Positions 42,598 to 51,258 of a stretch of DNA of 64,000 bases are shown here, one piece after another (position 1 is the stretch's first letter; every line of letters starts with the position of its first letter). The DNA is taken from assembly GCA_016703745.1 (NCBI GenBank), contig JADJBK010000006.1:1550001-1614000 (forward strand). The letters are read 5' to 3'. Source of the DNA: Nitrosomonas sp. (GTDB lineage: Bacteria > Pseudomonadota > Gammaproteobacteria > Burkholderiales > Nitrosomonadaceae). The notes under the pieces were generated by a model. The model searched no databases. It was not told where the DNA came from and saw only the letters and a program-made list of their open reading frames with translations. The position numbers were made by a program, and so were the translations under genes.

Positions 42598-43626
42598 TCA
42601 GGGTGTTTTAACAGCATCAAGCACCTTAATTGCCTGACGGCTTTGCACCACTAATGCATAAGCAACCCGGTCAAACACCCGAAAAACGAAAACCAGACCG
42701 ATGCGCTCATCTGGCGCATCGACCCACTTACTTTCATGAGAACGAATCTGCTGCTTGCGATATACAGCAAGCACATGCCCAGGCTCAATGGCGTCCAGAC
42801 GGCCTTTATTCAGAGTAACAATTGCATTTTCTCCAATCTCATTAACTCCGTCATAAACGGAAATAATGCGTCCGGATATACCGAAATCGGGTGCATGTGG
42901 AAAATAATCACCGATGGTAGAGGTAACAGCCGGAACCAGACGATCCCCTTTTAGAATTTCTCGTGCTGAATGGGTCACCATGCCCGAGCTGGTCTCTGCG
43001 AAATCCATTATTTCAATATCTCCCAGATAGTTTGCCTCATATCCGAGAATACGATCCACCACATCAGGATCAAGCAGCGCCTTCCCACCACGAAATACCT
43101 GCCATTTTTGCCCTTGGTCGATTGGCATATTCAGCACATACACCTTGTCACCCGTACTGAGAATCACACGCTCATCGCTGGCACCAAGAATCACCGGTGC
43201 TCGATCCAGGGCATGACGTTCCACCACCAACGGTTTGCTCAGAAATGGCTCTATCCGGTCAGCAGGAATGCTTGGTATCGCTCGCAAAGTAAGTGATTCC
43301 GATCGCACCCGGGGAGACAGTCTGATCGTACCGTTTTCCTCAGAAATTCGCAGACGCACACCTTGCGCAGTTTTTTCCATCACAATAATGTCGCCAGGAT
43401 AAATCCGGTGCGGATTGGCAATGTCATGACGGTTTGCCTGCCAGATATCCGGCCAACGCCACGGGTCCCGCAGATAACGTGCCGCAACTCCCCACAGCGT
43501 ATCCCCTCTCGTCACAACATAGCGCATTGGCGCATTGTCCTGTAACTTGATTTCACTGGCACTGACAAGCGGGAGGGAAACCAGTCTAGCGAATAAAATC
43601 GCAGTTATAATGGTCAATATACGCAT
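42598..43626 (-). CDS. Exported LysM-domain protein
   Basis: 342 residues from the ATG at 43626; a frame open from 43776 would add 50 residues that do not fit. A signal peptide (about 1-23, ending SLPLVSAS) is followed by one LysM domain (about 35-82: VTRGDTLWGVAARYLRDPW, then IYPGDIIVM) that binds peptidoglycan glycan. The rest is a beta-rich domain of unknown function, conserved in betaproteobacteria between dprA and def. Likely periplasmic or cell-wall associated. Divergent from def with about 170 bp between starts. Confidence 0.9.
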   Translation of the reverse strand: MRILTIITAILFARLVSLPLVSASEIKLQDNAPMRYVVTRGDTLWGVAARYLRDPWRWPDIWQANRHDIANPHRIYPGDIIVMEKTAQGVRLRISEENGTIRLSPRVRSESLTLRAIPSIPADRIEPFLSKPLVVERHALDRAPVILGASDERVILSTGDKVYVLNMPIDQGQKWQVFRGGKALLDPDVVDRILGYEANYLGDIEIMDFAETSSGMVTHSAREILKGDRLVPAVTSTIGDYFPHAPDFGISGRIISVYDGVNEIGENAIVTLNKGRLDAIEPGHVLAVYRKQQIRSHESKWVDAPDERIGLVFVFRVFDRVAYALVVQSRQAIKVLDAVKTP

Positions 43627-43800
43627 AGAAGCTCTCAATTTTATAGATACACATCGAAACAATACTGCCAAGTTTGATTGGGCTAAAAAGGCAACGCCAT
43701 GCAAGCTCACCATCAATTCCAGGCAGAAATCAAAAGTTGATTGATCATCCATAGTAAAGCATCTGTTTTGTTTCAAATTCCTGAATTATGCATATTCACC

Positions 43801-44307
43801 ATGGCAATTCTACAAATACTCCACTATCCCGATGAACGACTGCACCGAATCGCGCGCGCCGTTCCGCAAATCACTGCAGAAATTACCGAACTGGCCAGGG
43901 ATATGGCTGAAACCATGTACGCTGCCGTTGGCATTGGGTTGGCTGCCACCCAGGTAAATGTTCACCAACGCGTGGTCGTCATTGATATTTCCGAGGCTCA
44001 TAACGATCTACTGGTCTTGATCAATCCGGAAATTACCGCCAGCAGCGGTATATCCTCATTCCAGGAGGGTTGCCTATCCGTACCAGGCATTTTTGACACA
44101 GTTTCGCGTGCCGAACAAATTACGGTCCAGGCAACCGGGCTCGATGGCAAAGCTTTTACGTTGGAAGCAACTGGCCTGCTGGCGGTCTGCATCCAGCACG
44201 AAATGGATCATTTACTGGGCAAGGTTTTTGTCGAATACCTATCTCCATTCAAACAATCGCGTATTCTGCGTAAGCTGAAAAAACAGGCTCGCAAACAAAT
44301 TGCCTGA
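43801..44307 (+). CDS. def: Peptide deformylase
   Basis: 168 residues from the ATG at 43801 (MAILQILHYPDERLH). It removes the formyl group from new proteins. All three metal-site motifs are present: GIGLAATQ near 45, EGCLSVP near 90 and QHEMDHLLG near 132. It starts the def-fmt-rsmB operon, in which fmt adds the formyl group that Def later removes. Confidence 0.97.
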   Translation: MAILQILHYPDERLHRIARAVPQITAEITELARDMAETMYAAVGIGLAATQVNVHQRVVVIDISEAHNDLLVLINPEITASSGISSFQEGCLSVPGIFDTVSRAEQITVQATGLDGKAFTLEATGLLAVCIQHEMDHLLGKVFVEYLSPFKQSRILRKLKKQARKQIA

Positions 44308-44364
44308 TTTTGGTATGTTGCCGGATAGAATCTTCTCTATTCCCAATCTCACTTGCCGCAATCC

Positions 44365-45315
44365 ATGAAAATTCTCTTTGCTGGTACACCCATATTTGCT
44401 GCATCAGCTCTGGATGCAATACTAGCAGCTGGTTTCTCTGTTGATTTGGTACTCACCCAGCCGGATCGCGCTGCGGGGCGCGGCTTAAAAATGCAAGCAA
44501 GCCCGGTCAAACAGCTGGCGCAACAATACCATCTGCCGCTATTACAACCGTCATCTCTTAAGTCGGCCGCCCTGGAGGCGCAATTGCGCGCAGTCGCTCC
44601 GGATGTCATGATTGTAGCGGCCTACGGCCTGATTCTGCCTGAAGCCCTGTTAACCATCCCGCGATATGGATGCATCAATATCCACGCATCTCTTTTACCA
44701 CGCTGGCGTGGCGCTGCTCCGATCCAGCGCGCAATCCTTGCGGGAGATCAGGAAACGGGTATTACCATCATGCAGATGGATAGCGGGCTAGACACCGGTG
44801 CCATTTTGTCGCGGCATACCGCAGCGATTACACCAAACGAGACCGCCGCAAGTCTGCATGACAAATTAGCTATCCTGGGTGGAGCCAGCATCGTGACAAC
44901 CCTGCAGGATTTGATTGACGGAAAGCTCGAATTGACACCGCAAACCGAAACAGGCGCCAGTTATGCTTCCAAAGTCAATAAATTAGAAGCAGCAATCGAC
45001 TGGACGCTGGATGCCTTATGTATCGAGCGTAAAATTCGGGCATTTAACCCCTACCCCGGCGCATTAACTGGCTTGACCGGTAATCCGGTCAAACTATGGC
45101 AGGCCAGCGTGATTGATTCGGGCAGATCTTCAGGCAAACCCGGCGAAATAATCAATGCGTCAAACGACGGCATCGTAGTAGCATGCGGACACAACGCACT
45201 GCGGATTGAAGTTTTACAGCCCGCCGGAGGAAAAAAACTGACGGCTGCCCAGTTTATGGCAGGTCACTCCATCTCAAACAGCGACCGCTTCGCCAGTGGC
45301 GACAACCAGACTTAA
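44365..45315 (+). CDS. fmt: Methionyl-tRNA formyltransferase
   Basis: 316 residues from the ATG at 44365 (MKILFAGTPIFAASAL); an upstream TTG at 44353 is less likely. It formylates initiator Met-tRNA. The formyl-transfer motif HASLLPRWRGAAPIQRAI contains the catalytic His and Arg. DTGAIL and the C-terminal FNPYPGA region follow. It lies 57 nt after def and ends around the start of rsmB. Confidence 0.97.
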   Translation: MKILFAGTPIFAASALDAILAAGFSVDLVLTQPDRAAGRGLKMQASPVKQLAQQYHLPLLQPSSLKSAALEAQLRAVAPDVMIVAAYGLILPEALLTIPRYGCINIHASLLPRWRGAAPIQRAILAGDQETGITIMQMDSGLDTGAILSRHTAAITPNETAASLHDKLAILGGASIVTTLQDLIDGKLELTPQTETGASYASKVNKLEAAIDWTLDALCIERKIRAFNPYPGALTGLTGNPVKLWQASVIDSGRSSGKPGEIINASNDGIVVACGHNALRIEVLQPAGGKKLTAAQFMAGHSISNSDRFASGDNQT

Positions 45316-45349
45316 TGACTGCGGTGACTATCCATACCCAGCAGCAAAT

Positions 45350-46627
45350 ATGATCAAAACACAACTATTGGCGGCTCAGGCTGTGAGTGAAGTCATGACT
45401 GGCGCCAATCTGACCGACGTGCTACGAATGACCTGGCAGAGCAACGCCATGTTGACCGGACAGCAGCGAGGCGCGATTCAGGATCTGGCCTATGGGGTAC
45501 TGCGTCATTATGCGCAACTTGTCGCCATATTAGACACACTGCTGAATAAACCACTACAGGATGACCGCCTGCACTACCTGTTACTCGTCAGCCTGTATCA
45601 GCTGGGTTACAGCAAAGCGGCCAGTCATGCAATCGTCAACCATGCCGTTTCTGCTTCCCGCCAGCTTGCTGACCATACAAAAATAGCCGGTCTGATCAAT
45701 GCCATACTGCGCAACTTTATCCGTCAACGGGATGTGCTAATGGAACAGACCACACAAAATGAGGCCACCCGGTTCTCTTATCCGCAATGGTGGATCGACA
45801 CAGTACGGCGACAATATCCTCAGCAATACCAGAGCATTCTGCTGGCAGGTAACCAGCATCCACCGATGACAGTGCGAATCAATCAGCGTCAGATAACCCT
45901 GCACGACTATCAAGCCATGCTTGATGCACAGGGAATAGATGCCAGGATACTATGGGATCACGCGCTGATAATTGCCAAACCGGTTTCGGTGGAAAAACTG
46001 CCGGGATTCGCCAATGGCCTGATCAGCGTGCAGGATGCCGGCGCGCAATTAGCAGCACCATTACTGGCGGCCAGTAATGGCATGCGCGTCCTCGATGCCT
46101 GCGCCGCGCCAGGTGGTAAAAGTACACATTTGCTGGAATTAGAGAATATTGAATTAACTATTCTTGATAACAGCATCCATCGCCTGCAGAAGGTCAGGGA
46201 AAATCTGACACGCCTGAAGCTGTCGGCTCATCAGATCATTGACGGAGATGCCCGATATCCCGCTCAGTGGTGGGATGGACGGTTGTTCGACCGGATCATG
46301 GTGGATGCTCCCTGTTCGGCGTCCGGCGTGGTACGTCGCCACCCGGATATCAAATGGCGCAGAAAACCGGAAGACATCTCCCATTACGCACAAACCCAAC
46401 TTACCATTCTCGAAGGAATGTGGCCTTTACTGAAACATGGCGCGAGACTGCTCTACATTACCTGTTCGATTTTTCAGGAAGAAAATATTTTGCTCGTTAA
46501 AAAATTTTTATTGCATCACCCGGAAGCAAAACTGCTGCCTGCGACTCACCCACAATTCAACAGTCGGCAGTTATTGCCTGACAACCATCATGATGGTTTC
46601 TTTTATGCCACTTTACAAAAACATTAA
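45350..46627 (+). CDS. rsmB: 16S rRNA m5C967 methyltransferase RsmB (Sun/Fmu)
   Basis: 425 residues from the ATG at 45350 (MIKTQLLAAQAVSEVM); a GTG at 45296 inside the fmt end would add 18. The N-terminal NusB-like RNA-binding domain is followed by the SAM-dependent domain with DACAAPGGKSTHLLEL, the catalytic DAPCSASGVVRRHPD and a second Cys in YITCSIFQEEN. The last 20-40 bp overlap the DUF4390 gene start, as in other betaproteobacteria. Confidence 0.95.
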   Translation: MIKTQLLAAQAVSEVMTGANLTDVLRMTWQSNAMLTGQQRGAIQDLAYGVLRHYAQLVAILDTLLNKPLQDDRLHYLLLVSLYQLGYSKAASHAIVNHAVSASRQLADHTKIAGLINAILRNFIRQRDVLMEQTTQNEATRFSYPQWWIDTVRRQYPQQYQSILLAGNQHPPMTVRINQRQITLHDYQAMLDAQGIDARILWDHALIIAKPVSVEKLPGFANGLISVQDAGAQLAAPLLAASNGMRVLDACAAPGGKSTHLLELENIELTILDNSIHRLQKVRENLTRLKLSAHQIIDGDARYPAQWWDGRLFDRIMVDAPCSASGVVRRHPDIKWRRKPEDISHYAQTQLTILEGMWPLLKHGARLLYITCSIFQEENILLVKKFLLHHPEAKLLPATHPQFNSRQLLPDNHHDGFFYATLQKH

Positions 46628-47225
46628 ACCGACTGTTCTGACTGAAAAATCATTCAAACAATTGGCAATGCTGTGTTTGCTGACTCTGATCACGTTGCCA
46701 CTATTCGCCAGCCCTGGCGGCAGTATCCACATAAAATCATTTGATTTCAGAAAGTCTACCGAGAGTTTCCGCATGGATGTACTGGCAGATATTTCCCTGA
46801 ATCAGACGCTGGAAGATGCCCTAAAAAAAGGAGTTGAACTGGTTTTTATGGTAAATGCATCCATTATGAAACCACGCTGGTACTGGATGGATGAAGAGGT
46901 TGCCCGTTGCAGGGCGCGCTTCAGACTGAGTTATCACGCACTGACCCGTCAATATCGATTACTGCAGAATGAGCAATTGCACAGCTTCGCTTCGCTGGAT
47001 GTCGCGTTAAAAACACTGGGGCACCAGACTGATCTGCCCTTTAAGGAATACACACCGCTACTGGCAAACCATGAGTATTATCTGGCTTTGCAGATCTCTC
47101 TGGACGTCTCGCGCCTGCCCAAACCTTTCCAGATGGAATGGTTTGATTCAGCAGACTGGAATCTTGTTTCTGAAAAAATTATTCGCCCAATCATACCCGA
47201 GTCTGATCATCCTATTACCCATTAG
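46605..47225 (+). CDS. DUF4390 exported protein
   Basis: 206 residues from the ATG at 46605; ATGs at 46590 and 46593 are alternatives. A signal peptide (about 17-36, LAMLCLLTLITLPLFAS) sends it to the periplasm. The remainder fits DUF4390: a beta-rich domain with the RWYWMDEEVARCRARFRLSYHALTRQYRL core (split here: positions about 83-112) and a C-terminal FQMEWFDSADWNL. It is always beside rsmB and the NtrY-type kinase gene in related bacteria. It could be a periplasmic partner of that kinase, which is inference. Confidence 0.82.
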   Translation: MPLYKNIKPTVLTEKSFKQLAMLCLLTLITLPLFASPGGSIHIKSFDFRKSTESFRMDVLADISLNQTLEDALKKGVELVFMVNASIMKPRWYWMDEEVARCRARFRLSYHALTRQYRLLQNEQLHSFASLDVALKTLGHQTDLPFKEYTPLLANHEYYLALQISLDVSRLPKPFQMEWFDSADWNLVSEKIIRPIIPESDHPITH

Positions 47226-47234
47226 CACAAACTC

Positions 47235-49406
47235 ATGAAATTTGTCATTGCACTGGTCACAGGATTAAGCATTATCATGCTGTATCTGCTGGCGACTGCA
47301 GGTGCTAACACGGAATTTTTTGAGCGCCGCTACCGCTGGTTGATTATTTTTATAGTTGGTTTTTTAATCTTCCTAATTGGGGTAGTAGCATTTCTGCTCT
47401 GGCGACTGCGGCGCCGTATCAAAATGGGGATTTTTGGCTCCAGACTGGCAGTACGACTATTAATCGTTTTTTCGCTGATGGCAATTCTGCCTGGCGCCCT
47501 GATTTACAGTGTTTCGGTACAGTTTCTGGAAAAAAGTATTGAATCCTGGTTTAACGTTAAAGTTGATCGAGCGCTGGAAGGCGGACTTACACTCGGACAG
47601 ACTGTGCTGGATAATCTTTTGGAAGAACTTCAGAAAAGAGCCCAGGCTGCGGCGCTTTCGCTATCAGAATCTACCAGCTCTCCACTCACGACACTGAATC
47701 GGCTCCTGATCCAGTCACAGATCCAGGAGGCAACGTTATTCAACCAGGATGGCAAAATCGTTGCCTTTACCAGCATGGATGATGACGTACTATTTCCCGA
47801 GATGCCCAATGCAGAAGCGATGCGTAATATCCGCATGCAAAAAAATTATCGTGCAGTGGAATCTCTTGACGGTAACGTACTTTATCTACGTGTTCTGGTA
47901 CCCGTCAATGTTCTCAGTTCAGACGAAGATATTCGGGTATTGCAGGTATTACAGCGTATACCACAATCCCTGGCGGACAGTGCCGAACAGGTGCAAGCAG
48001 GTTTCAGTGATTATCAGGAACTGATACTGTCCCGCCAGGGATTAACCAGGCTATACAGCGTTACCCTTACCTTGGCACTATTCCTCGCGTTATTCTCAGC
48101 AGTTGCTGCTGCTTTTGTCATCAGTGAAAAATTAAGTGCGCCGCTTGGACAACTGGCGGATGGCACCCGTGCCGTCGCTCAGGGAGATTTCAGCAGACGC
48201 CACCAGGTTCAGAGTACAGACGAGTTTGGCGTATTGACCGAATCGTTCAATCTGATGACCGAGCAACTGGCCATTGCGCGTAATGTTGCGCAGCGTAATC
48301 AACAGGAAGTTGAGAATGCACGGGCTTATCTGGAAAACATTCTGGCAAATCTATCATCTGGAGTCATCGTTTTTGATGAGAACTTGCGTATGCGCGCTAC
48401 CAATCAGAGCGCCGAGCAAATTCTTCAGATTCCACTTGCCAGATTTGAAGGACTAACAGTTGCGGAATGCGTTATTCAGCAACCCAGATTAAAACTCCTG
48501 GCCGAGGAAATTCAAATCGGATTTGCCTCGGAAAAAACAGGGGAATGGCAACGCCAGGTCATACATTCAACGGCCAATAAAGAACAAATACTGCTACTAC
48601 GTGGTTCACGCCTGCCACAAACATCCTCCCGAGGTGGGATAGTGGTATTTGATGACATCACCAGTTTATTGCAAGTGCAGCGAACTGTTGCCTGGGGAGA
48701 GGTTGCGCGGCGTCTCGCGCATGAAATTAAAAATCCCCTGACCCCCATCCAGCTCTCGGCGGAGCGGTTGCAGCACAAACTAGTAAATAAGCTCGACGAA
48801 ACCGACGCCAGAATTCTAAAACGCGCCACCACTACTATTGTCGATCAGGTTGAGGCGCTCAAAAAAATGGTCAATGAATTCAGAGATTACGCCCGAGCTC
48901 CTGAACTTGAGTTCTATCAGATAGACCTCAACCGGTTGATCAGAGAAGTTCTTGCGCTCTATCAAACGACTACCCACCCAGAAAATAGTGCCATTTATCC
49001 ACAAATCGACATGCAGCTTGCGGCGGATATTCCGCCCATCAAAGGTGATCCAGCCAGGCTACGCCAGGTGCTGCACAATCTTTTACAGAATTCACAGGAT
49101 GCTCTAAGTACAATTCATGACCCCATGATAAGGGTGCAGACAGAATCCAGCAAAAGCAACATTCTGTTGAGTATTACGGATAATGGCATTGGACTCTCTG
49201 AATCTGTTGAGGCCAACATCTTTGAACCCTATATCACTACCAAACCCAAAGGAACGGGGCTCGGTCTACCTATTGTCAAGAAAATCATCGATGAGCACGG
49301 TGGTACTATTCTCGTCAAAAATATTCAACCTCACGGTGCACAGGTATTCATTACCTTACCCGCCCTGGTTATTGAAAATTCGCAACACCCCGATATCCCG
49401 GTCTAG
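47235..49406 (+). CDS. ntrY: NtrY-type sensor histidine kinase
   Basis: 723 residues. Membrane segments lie at about 3-22, 34-58, 75-95 and 270-300, with an extracytoplasmic sensor domain between the last two. HAMP (about 300-352), PAS (about 370-470) and the kinase core follow. The phosphorylated His is in RLAHEIKNPLTPIQLSAERL near residue 496. The ATP-binding motifs are NLLQNSQDAL, DNGIGL and GTGLGLPIVKKI. It starts 9 nt after the DUF4390 gene and is followed by ntrX after 110 bp. NtrY/NtrX pairs act in nitrogen, redox or envelope control depending on species; the signal here is unknown. Confidence 0.93.
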   Translation: MKFVIALVTGLSIIMLYLLATAGANTEFFERRYRWLIIFIVGFLIFLIGVVAFLLWRLRRRIKMGIFGSRLAVRLLIVFSLMAILPGALIYSVSVQFLEKSIESWFNVKVDRALEGGLTLGQTVLDNLLEELQKRAQAAALSLSESTSSPLTTLNRLLIQSQIQEATLFNQDGKIVAFTSMDDDVLFPEMPNAEAMRNIRMQKNYRAVESLDGNVLYLRVLVPVNVLSSDEDIRVLQVLQRIPQSLADSAEQVQAGFSDYQELILSRQGLTRLYSVTLTLALFLALFSAVAAAFVISEKLSAPLGQLADGTRAVAQGDFSRRHQVQSTDEFGVLTESFNLMTEQLAIARNVAQRNQQEVENARAYLENILANLSSGVIVFDENLRMRATNQSAEQILQIPLARFEGLTVAECVIQQPRLKLLAEEIQIGFASEKTGEWQRQVIHSTANKEQILLLRGSRLPQTSSRGGIVVFDDITSLLQVQRTVAWGEVARRLAHEIKNPLTPIQLSAERLQHKLVNKLDETDARILKRATTTIVDQVEALKKMVNEFRDYARAPELEFYQIDLNRLIREVLALYQTTTHPENSAIYPQIDMQLAADIPPIKGDPARLRQVLHNLLQNSQDALSTIHDPMIRVQTESSKSNILLSITDNGIGLSESVEANIFEPYITTKPKGTGLGLPIVKKIIDEHGGTILVKNIQPHGAQVFITLPALVIENSQHPDIPV

Positions 49407-49516
49407 CGGCCATGCCAGCCTTGCACAGAAATTTACCTTATACAATGATAAAATCTGTGTCAGATTTCCTTTTTAGATTCGATACATGTCGGTTAAATTA
49501 CAAGACCTGATTATTA

Positions 49517-50773
49517 ATGGCTAACAATACCATTCTCGTAGTGGATGATGAGTTGGGCATCCGCGAATTGTTATCCGAGATTCTCGGTGATGAAGGCTAT
49601 ACCGTCATGCTTGCTGAAAATGCCGAAGAGGCCAAGGTATGCCGCAATCAATTGCGTCCCGATCTGGTACTGCTGGATATATGGATGCCTGATACCGATG
49701 GCATTACGCTGCTCAAAGAATGGGCAAATACCGGGGCACTCACCATGCCCGTCGTCATCATGTCAGGCCATGGCACAATCGAAACCGCCGTCGAGGCAAC
49801 CCGGATTGGCGCGGTTGGCTATCTGGAAAAGCCGATTCCACTACAAAAATTACTCAGTACCGTAGGGCAGGTATTACGCGGCGCGCAGCACCCTTCATTC
49901 TCAACGTTTTCCCTGACTAATCTTGGTCGCAGCAATCTAATCATGGAACTCAGAAGAAAGCTGGAGCAAGTGCAAAATCTCAAAGTGCCCGTTCTGCTGA
50001 CCGGGGAGCCAGGAGTCGGATTTGAATATTGCGCACGCTTCCTGCACAGAATCAATACCGCCTGGGTAGAACCAGAATCTTCCGCGTTGCTGGCTGAACG
50101 CCCATTGGAACCACTGGAAAAAGCACGGGGAGGACTGATTTTTCTAGGTGAAATAGGCGATCTGACCAAACTCGAACAAAAAGGGCTGTTACTGATCCTG
50201 GGAAAACTGGAACACTATAATGCTCGCCTGGTATGTGCCACTGCACGCGCACTGGCCGAACTCACCGCCCAAGGGCTGTTCCATCCCAAGCTATTTGAAA
50301 TATTAAGCAGTCTGACGATTTCTATTCCTCCGCTGAAACTACATCGGGAAGATATACCTGAAATTGCCAATCAATTGCTCTCCACACTGATCGAATCTGG
50401 CGAAGTACCCGTGTTGCAATTTAATACGGCTGCACTGAATGCTTTGCGCAATTATGATTGGCCAGGTAACCTCGCACAATTAACCAGCATCGTACATTCC
50501 CTGGCGGTCACCTGTACACATAATGAAATTTCTGCAGAAGCAGTTCAGCAGGCATTGGCCTTTTCTCCCCAGGAAACCGGCGTTGCCTCAGACATCCCTT
50601 TGAATATCACATTACGAGAAGCACGTGATATTTTTGAAAAAACCTATTTTGAGAAACTGATTGAACAGGAAGGTGGAAACATGACGCGCGTAGCCGAGCG
50701 CGCTGGACTTGAAAGGACGCATCTTTACCGAAAGATCAAATCACTTGGGATTAAAACCAGAAACCAACTCTAG
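49517..50773 (+). CDS. ntrX: NtrX-type response regulator with degenerate AAA+ domain
   Basis: 418 residues. A canonical receiver domain (1-120) has the phosphoacceptor Asp54 (LVLLDIWMPDTDG), Lys105 and Ser83. The central domain resembles a sigma54-activator ATPase but lacks key parts. Walker A reads GEPGVGFE (163-170) with Phe169 in place of Lys. Walker B reads GLIFLGEIGD with Gly211 in place of Asp. There is no GAFTGA loop, and the arginine-finger region is FHPKLFEIL. A Fis-type helix-turn-helix ends the protein (GGNMTRVAERAGLERTHLYRKIKSLGI). It is therefore probably a phosphorylation-controlled DNA-binding regulator that does not drive sigma54 promoters. Confidence 0.9.
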   Translation: MANNTILVVDDELGIRELLSEILGDEGYTVMLAENAEEAKVCRNQLRPDLVLLDIWMPDTDGITLLKEWANTGALTMPVVIMSGHGTIETAVEATRIGAVGYLEKPIPLQKLLSTVGQVLRGAQHPSFSTFSLTNLGRSNLIMELRRKLEQVQNLKVPVLLTGEPGVGFEYCARFLHRINTAWVEPESSALLAERPLEPLEKARGGLIFLGEIGDLTKLEQKGLLLILGKLEHYNARLVCATARALAELTAQGLFHPKLFEILSSLTISIPPLKLHREDIPEIANQLLSTLIESGEVPVLQFNTAALNALRNYDWPGNLAQLTSIVHSLAVTCTHNEISAEAVQQALAFSPQETGVASDIPLNITLREARDIFEKTYFEKLIEQEGGNMTRVAERAGLERTHLYRKIKSLGIKTRNQL

Positions 50774-51138
50774 CAGCACCCCCCCCTTTCTCAGCGATTG
50801 GCGACAAAATTTCCGCACTCTGCACACAAACCAGCGGTGACGCTTTTGCTCACTGACAATGACTACTTCACTCTGGCAAAATTTTGGGTTTACCCGATTA
50901 TATTTTGGTGTTGTTCGTGGGGATTATATTGCCAGGACTATTTGAAACAGGAATCATCCATTGGCTGAAAAAACACCGTTCTAAGTCAAAAGCACAGGTC
51001 AGGCGAATCGGTCAGCGTAACCCTGGTTAATTTTGCGCTGAGTTAGTTGTATACAAGATTCCTCCTTCCTTGATATTCATTTTACCGTACCGCCTGTTAA
51101 TATCTTCAGACTCATTTCATATTGAAAGAGACTGCTTC

Positions 51139-51167
51139 TGGAAAGGCTCCAACTTCTCGCGTATAAT
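51139..51167 (+). promoter_or_regulatory. Predicted sigma70 promoter of carAB
   Basis: A perfect -10 box TATAAT (51162-51167) with a 17-bp spacer to TGGAAA (51139-51144, 4 of 6 matches to the -35 consensus). Transcription would begin near 51174, giving a leader of about 85 nt before the carA GTG. Confidence 0.6.
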
Positions 51168-51187
51168 CGAGCCAAGCGGCGCGAAAT

Positions 51188-51218
51188 CGGTTTTTATATA
51201 TTTCAAACCGCATTTTTT
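51188..51218 (+). terminator. Terminator-like hairpin in the carA leader (possible attenuator)
   Basis: CGGTTT (51188-51193) pairs with AAACCG (51205-51210) around an AT-rich loop, followed by CATTTTTTAT. A competing pairing is visible between GAAAT (51183-51187) and ATTTC (51200-51204). The stem is short, so its strength is uncertain. Confidence 0.4.
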
Positions 51219-51258
51219 ATGTCTGCGTAATAGCGTCTTGTAAATACTGGAGAGCTTT

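Larger units (their letters stand above)
50774..51258. other. 485-bp gap between ntrX and carA with a small open frame and the carA leader
   Basis: The left part holds an open stretch (50863-51030, plus strand) whose translation, YILVLFVGIILPGLFETGII followed by HWLKKHRSKSK, looks like a one-helix membrane protein with a basic tail. It has no ATG. Upstream codons in another frame (TDNDYFTLAKFWVYPI) could be the matching start after a frameshift. The right part holds the carA promoter (51139-51167) and a hairpin (51188-51218). Confidence 0.4.

Noticed and set aside
43627..43776. 50-residue N-terminal extension of the LysM protein
   Set aside because: The signal peptide begins at the ATG at 43626; a preceding extension would block export.
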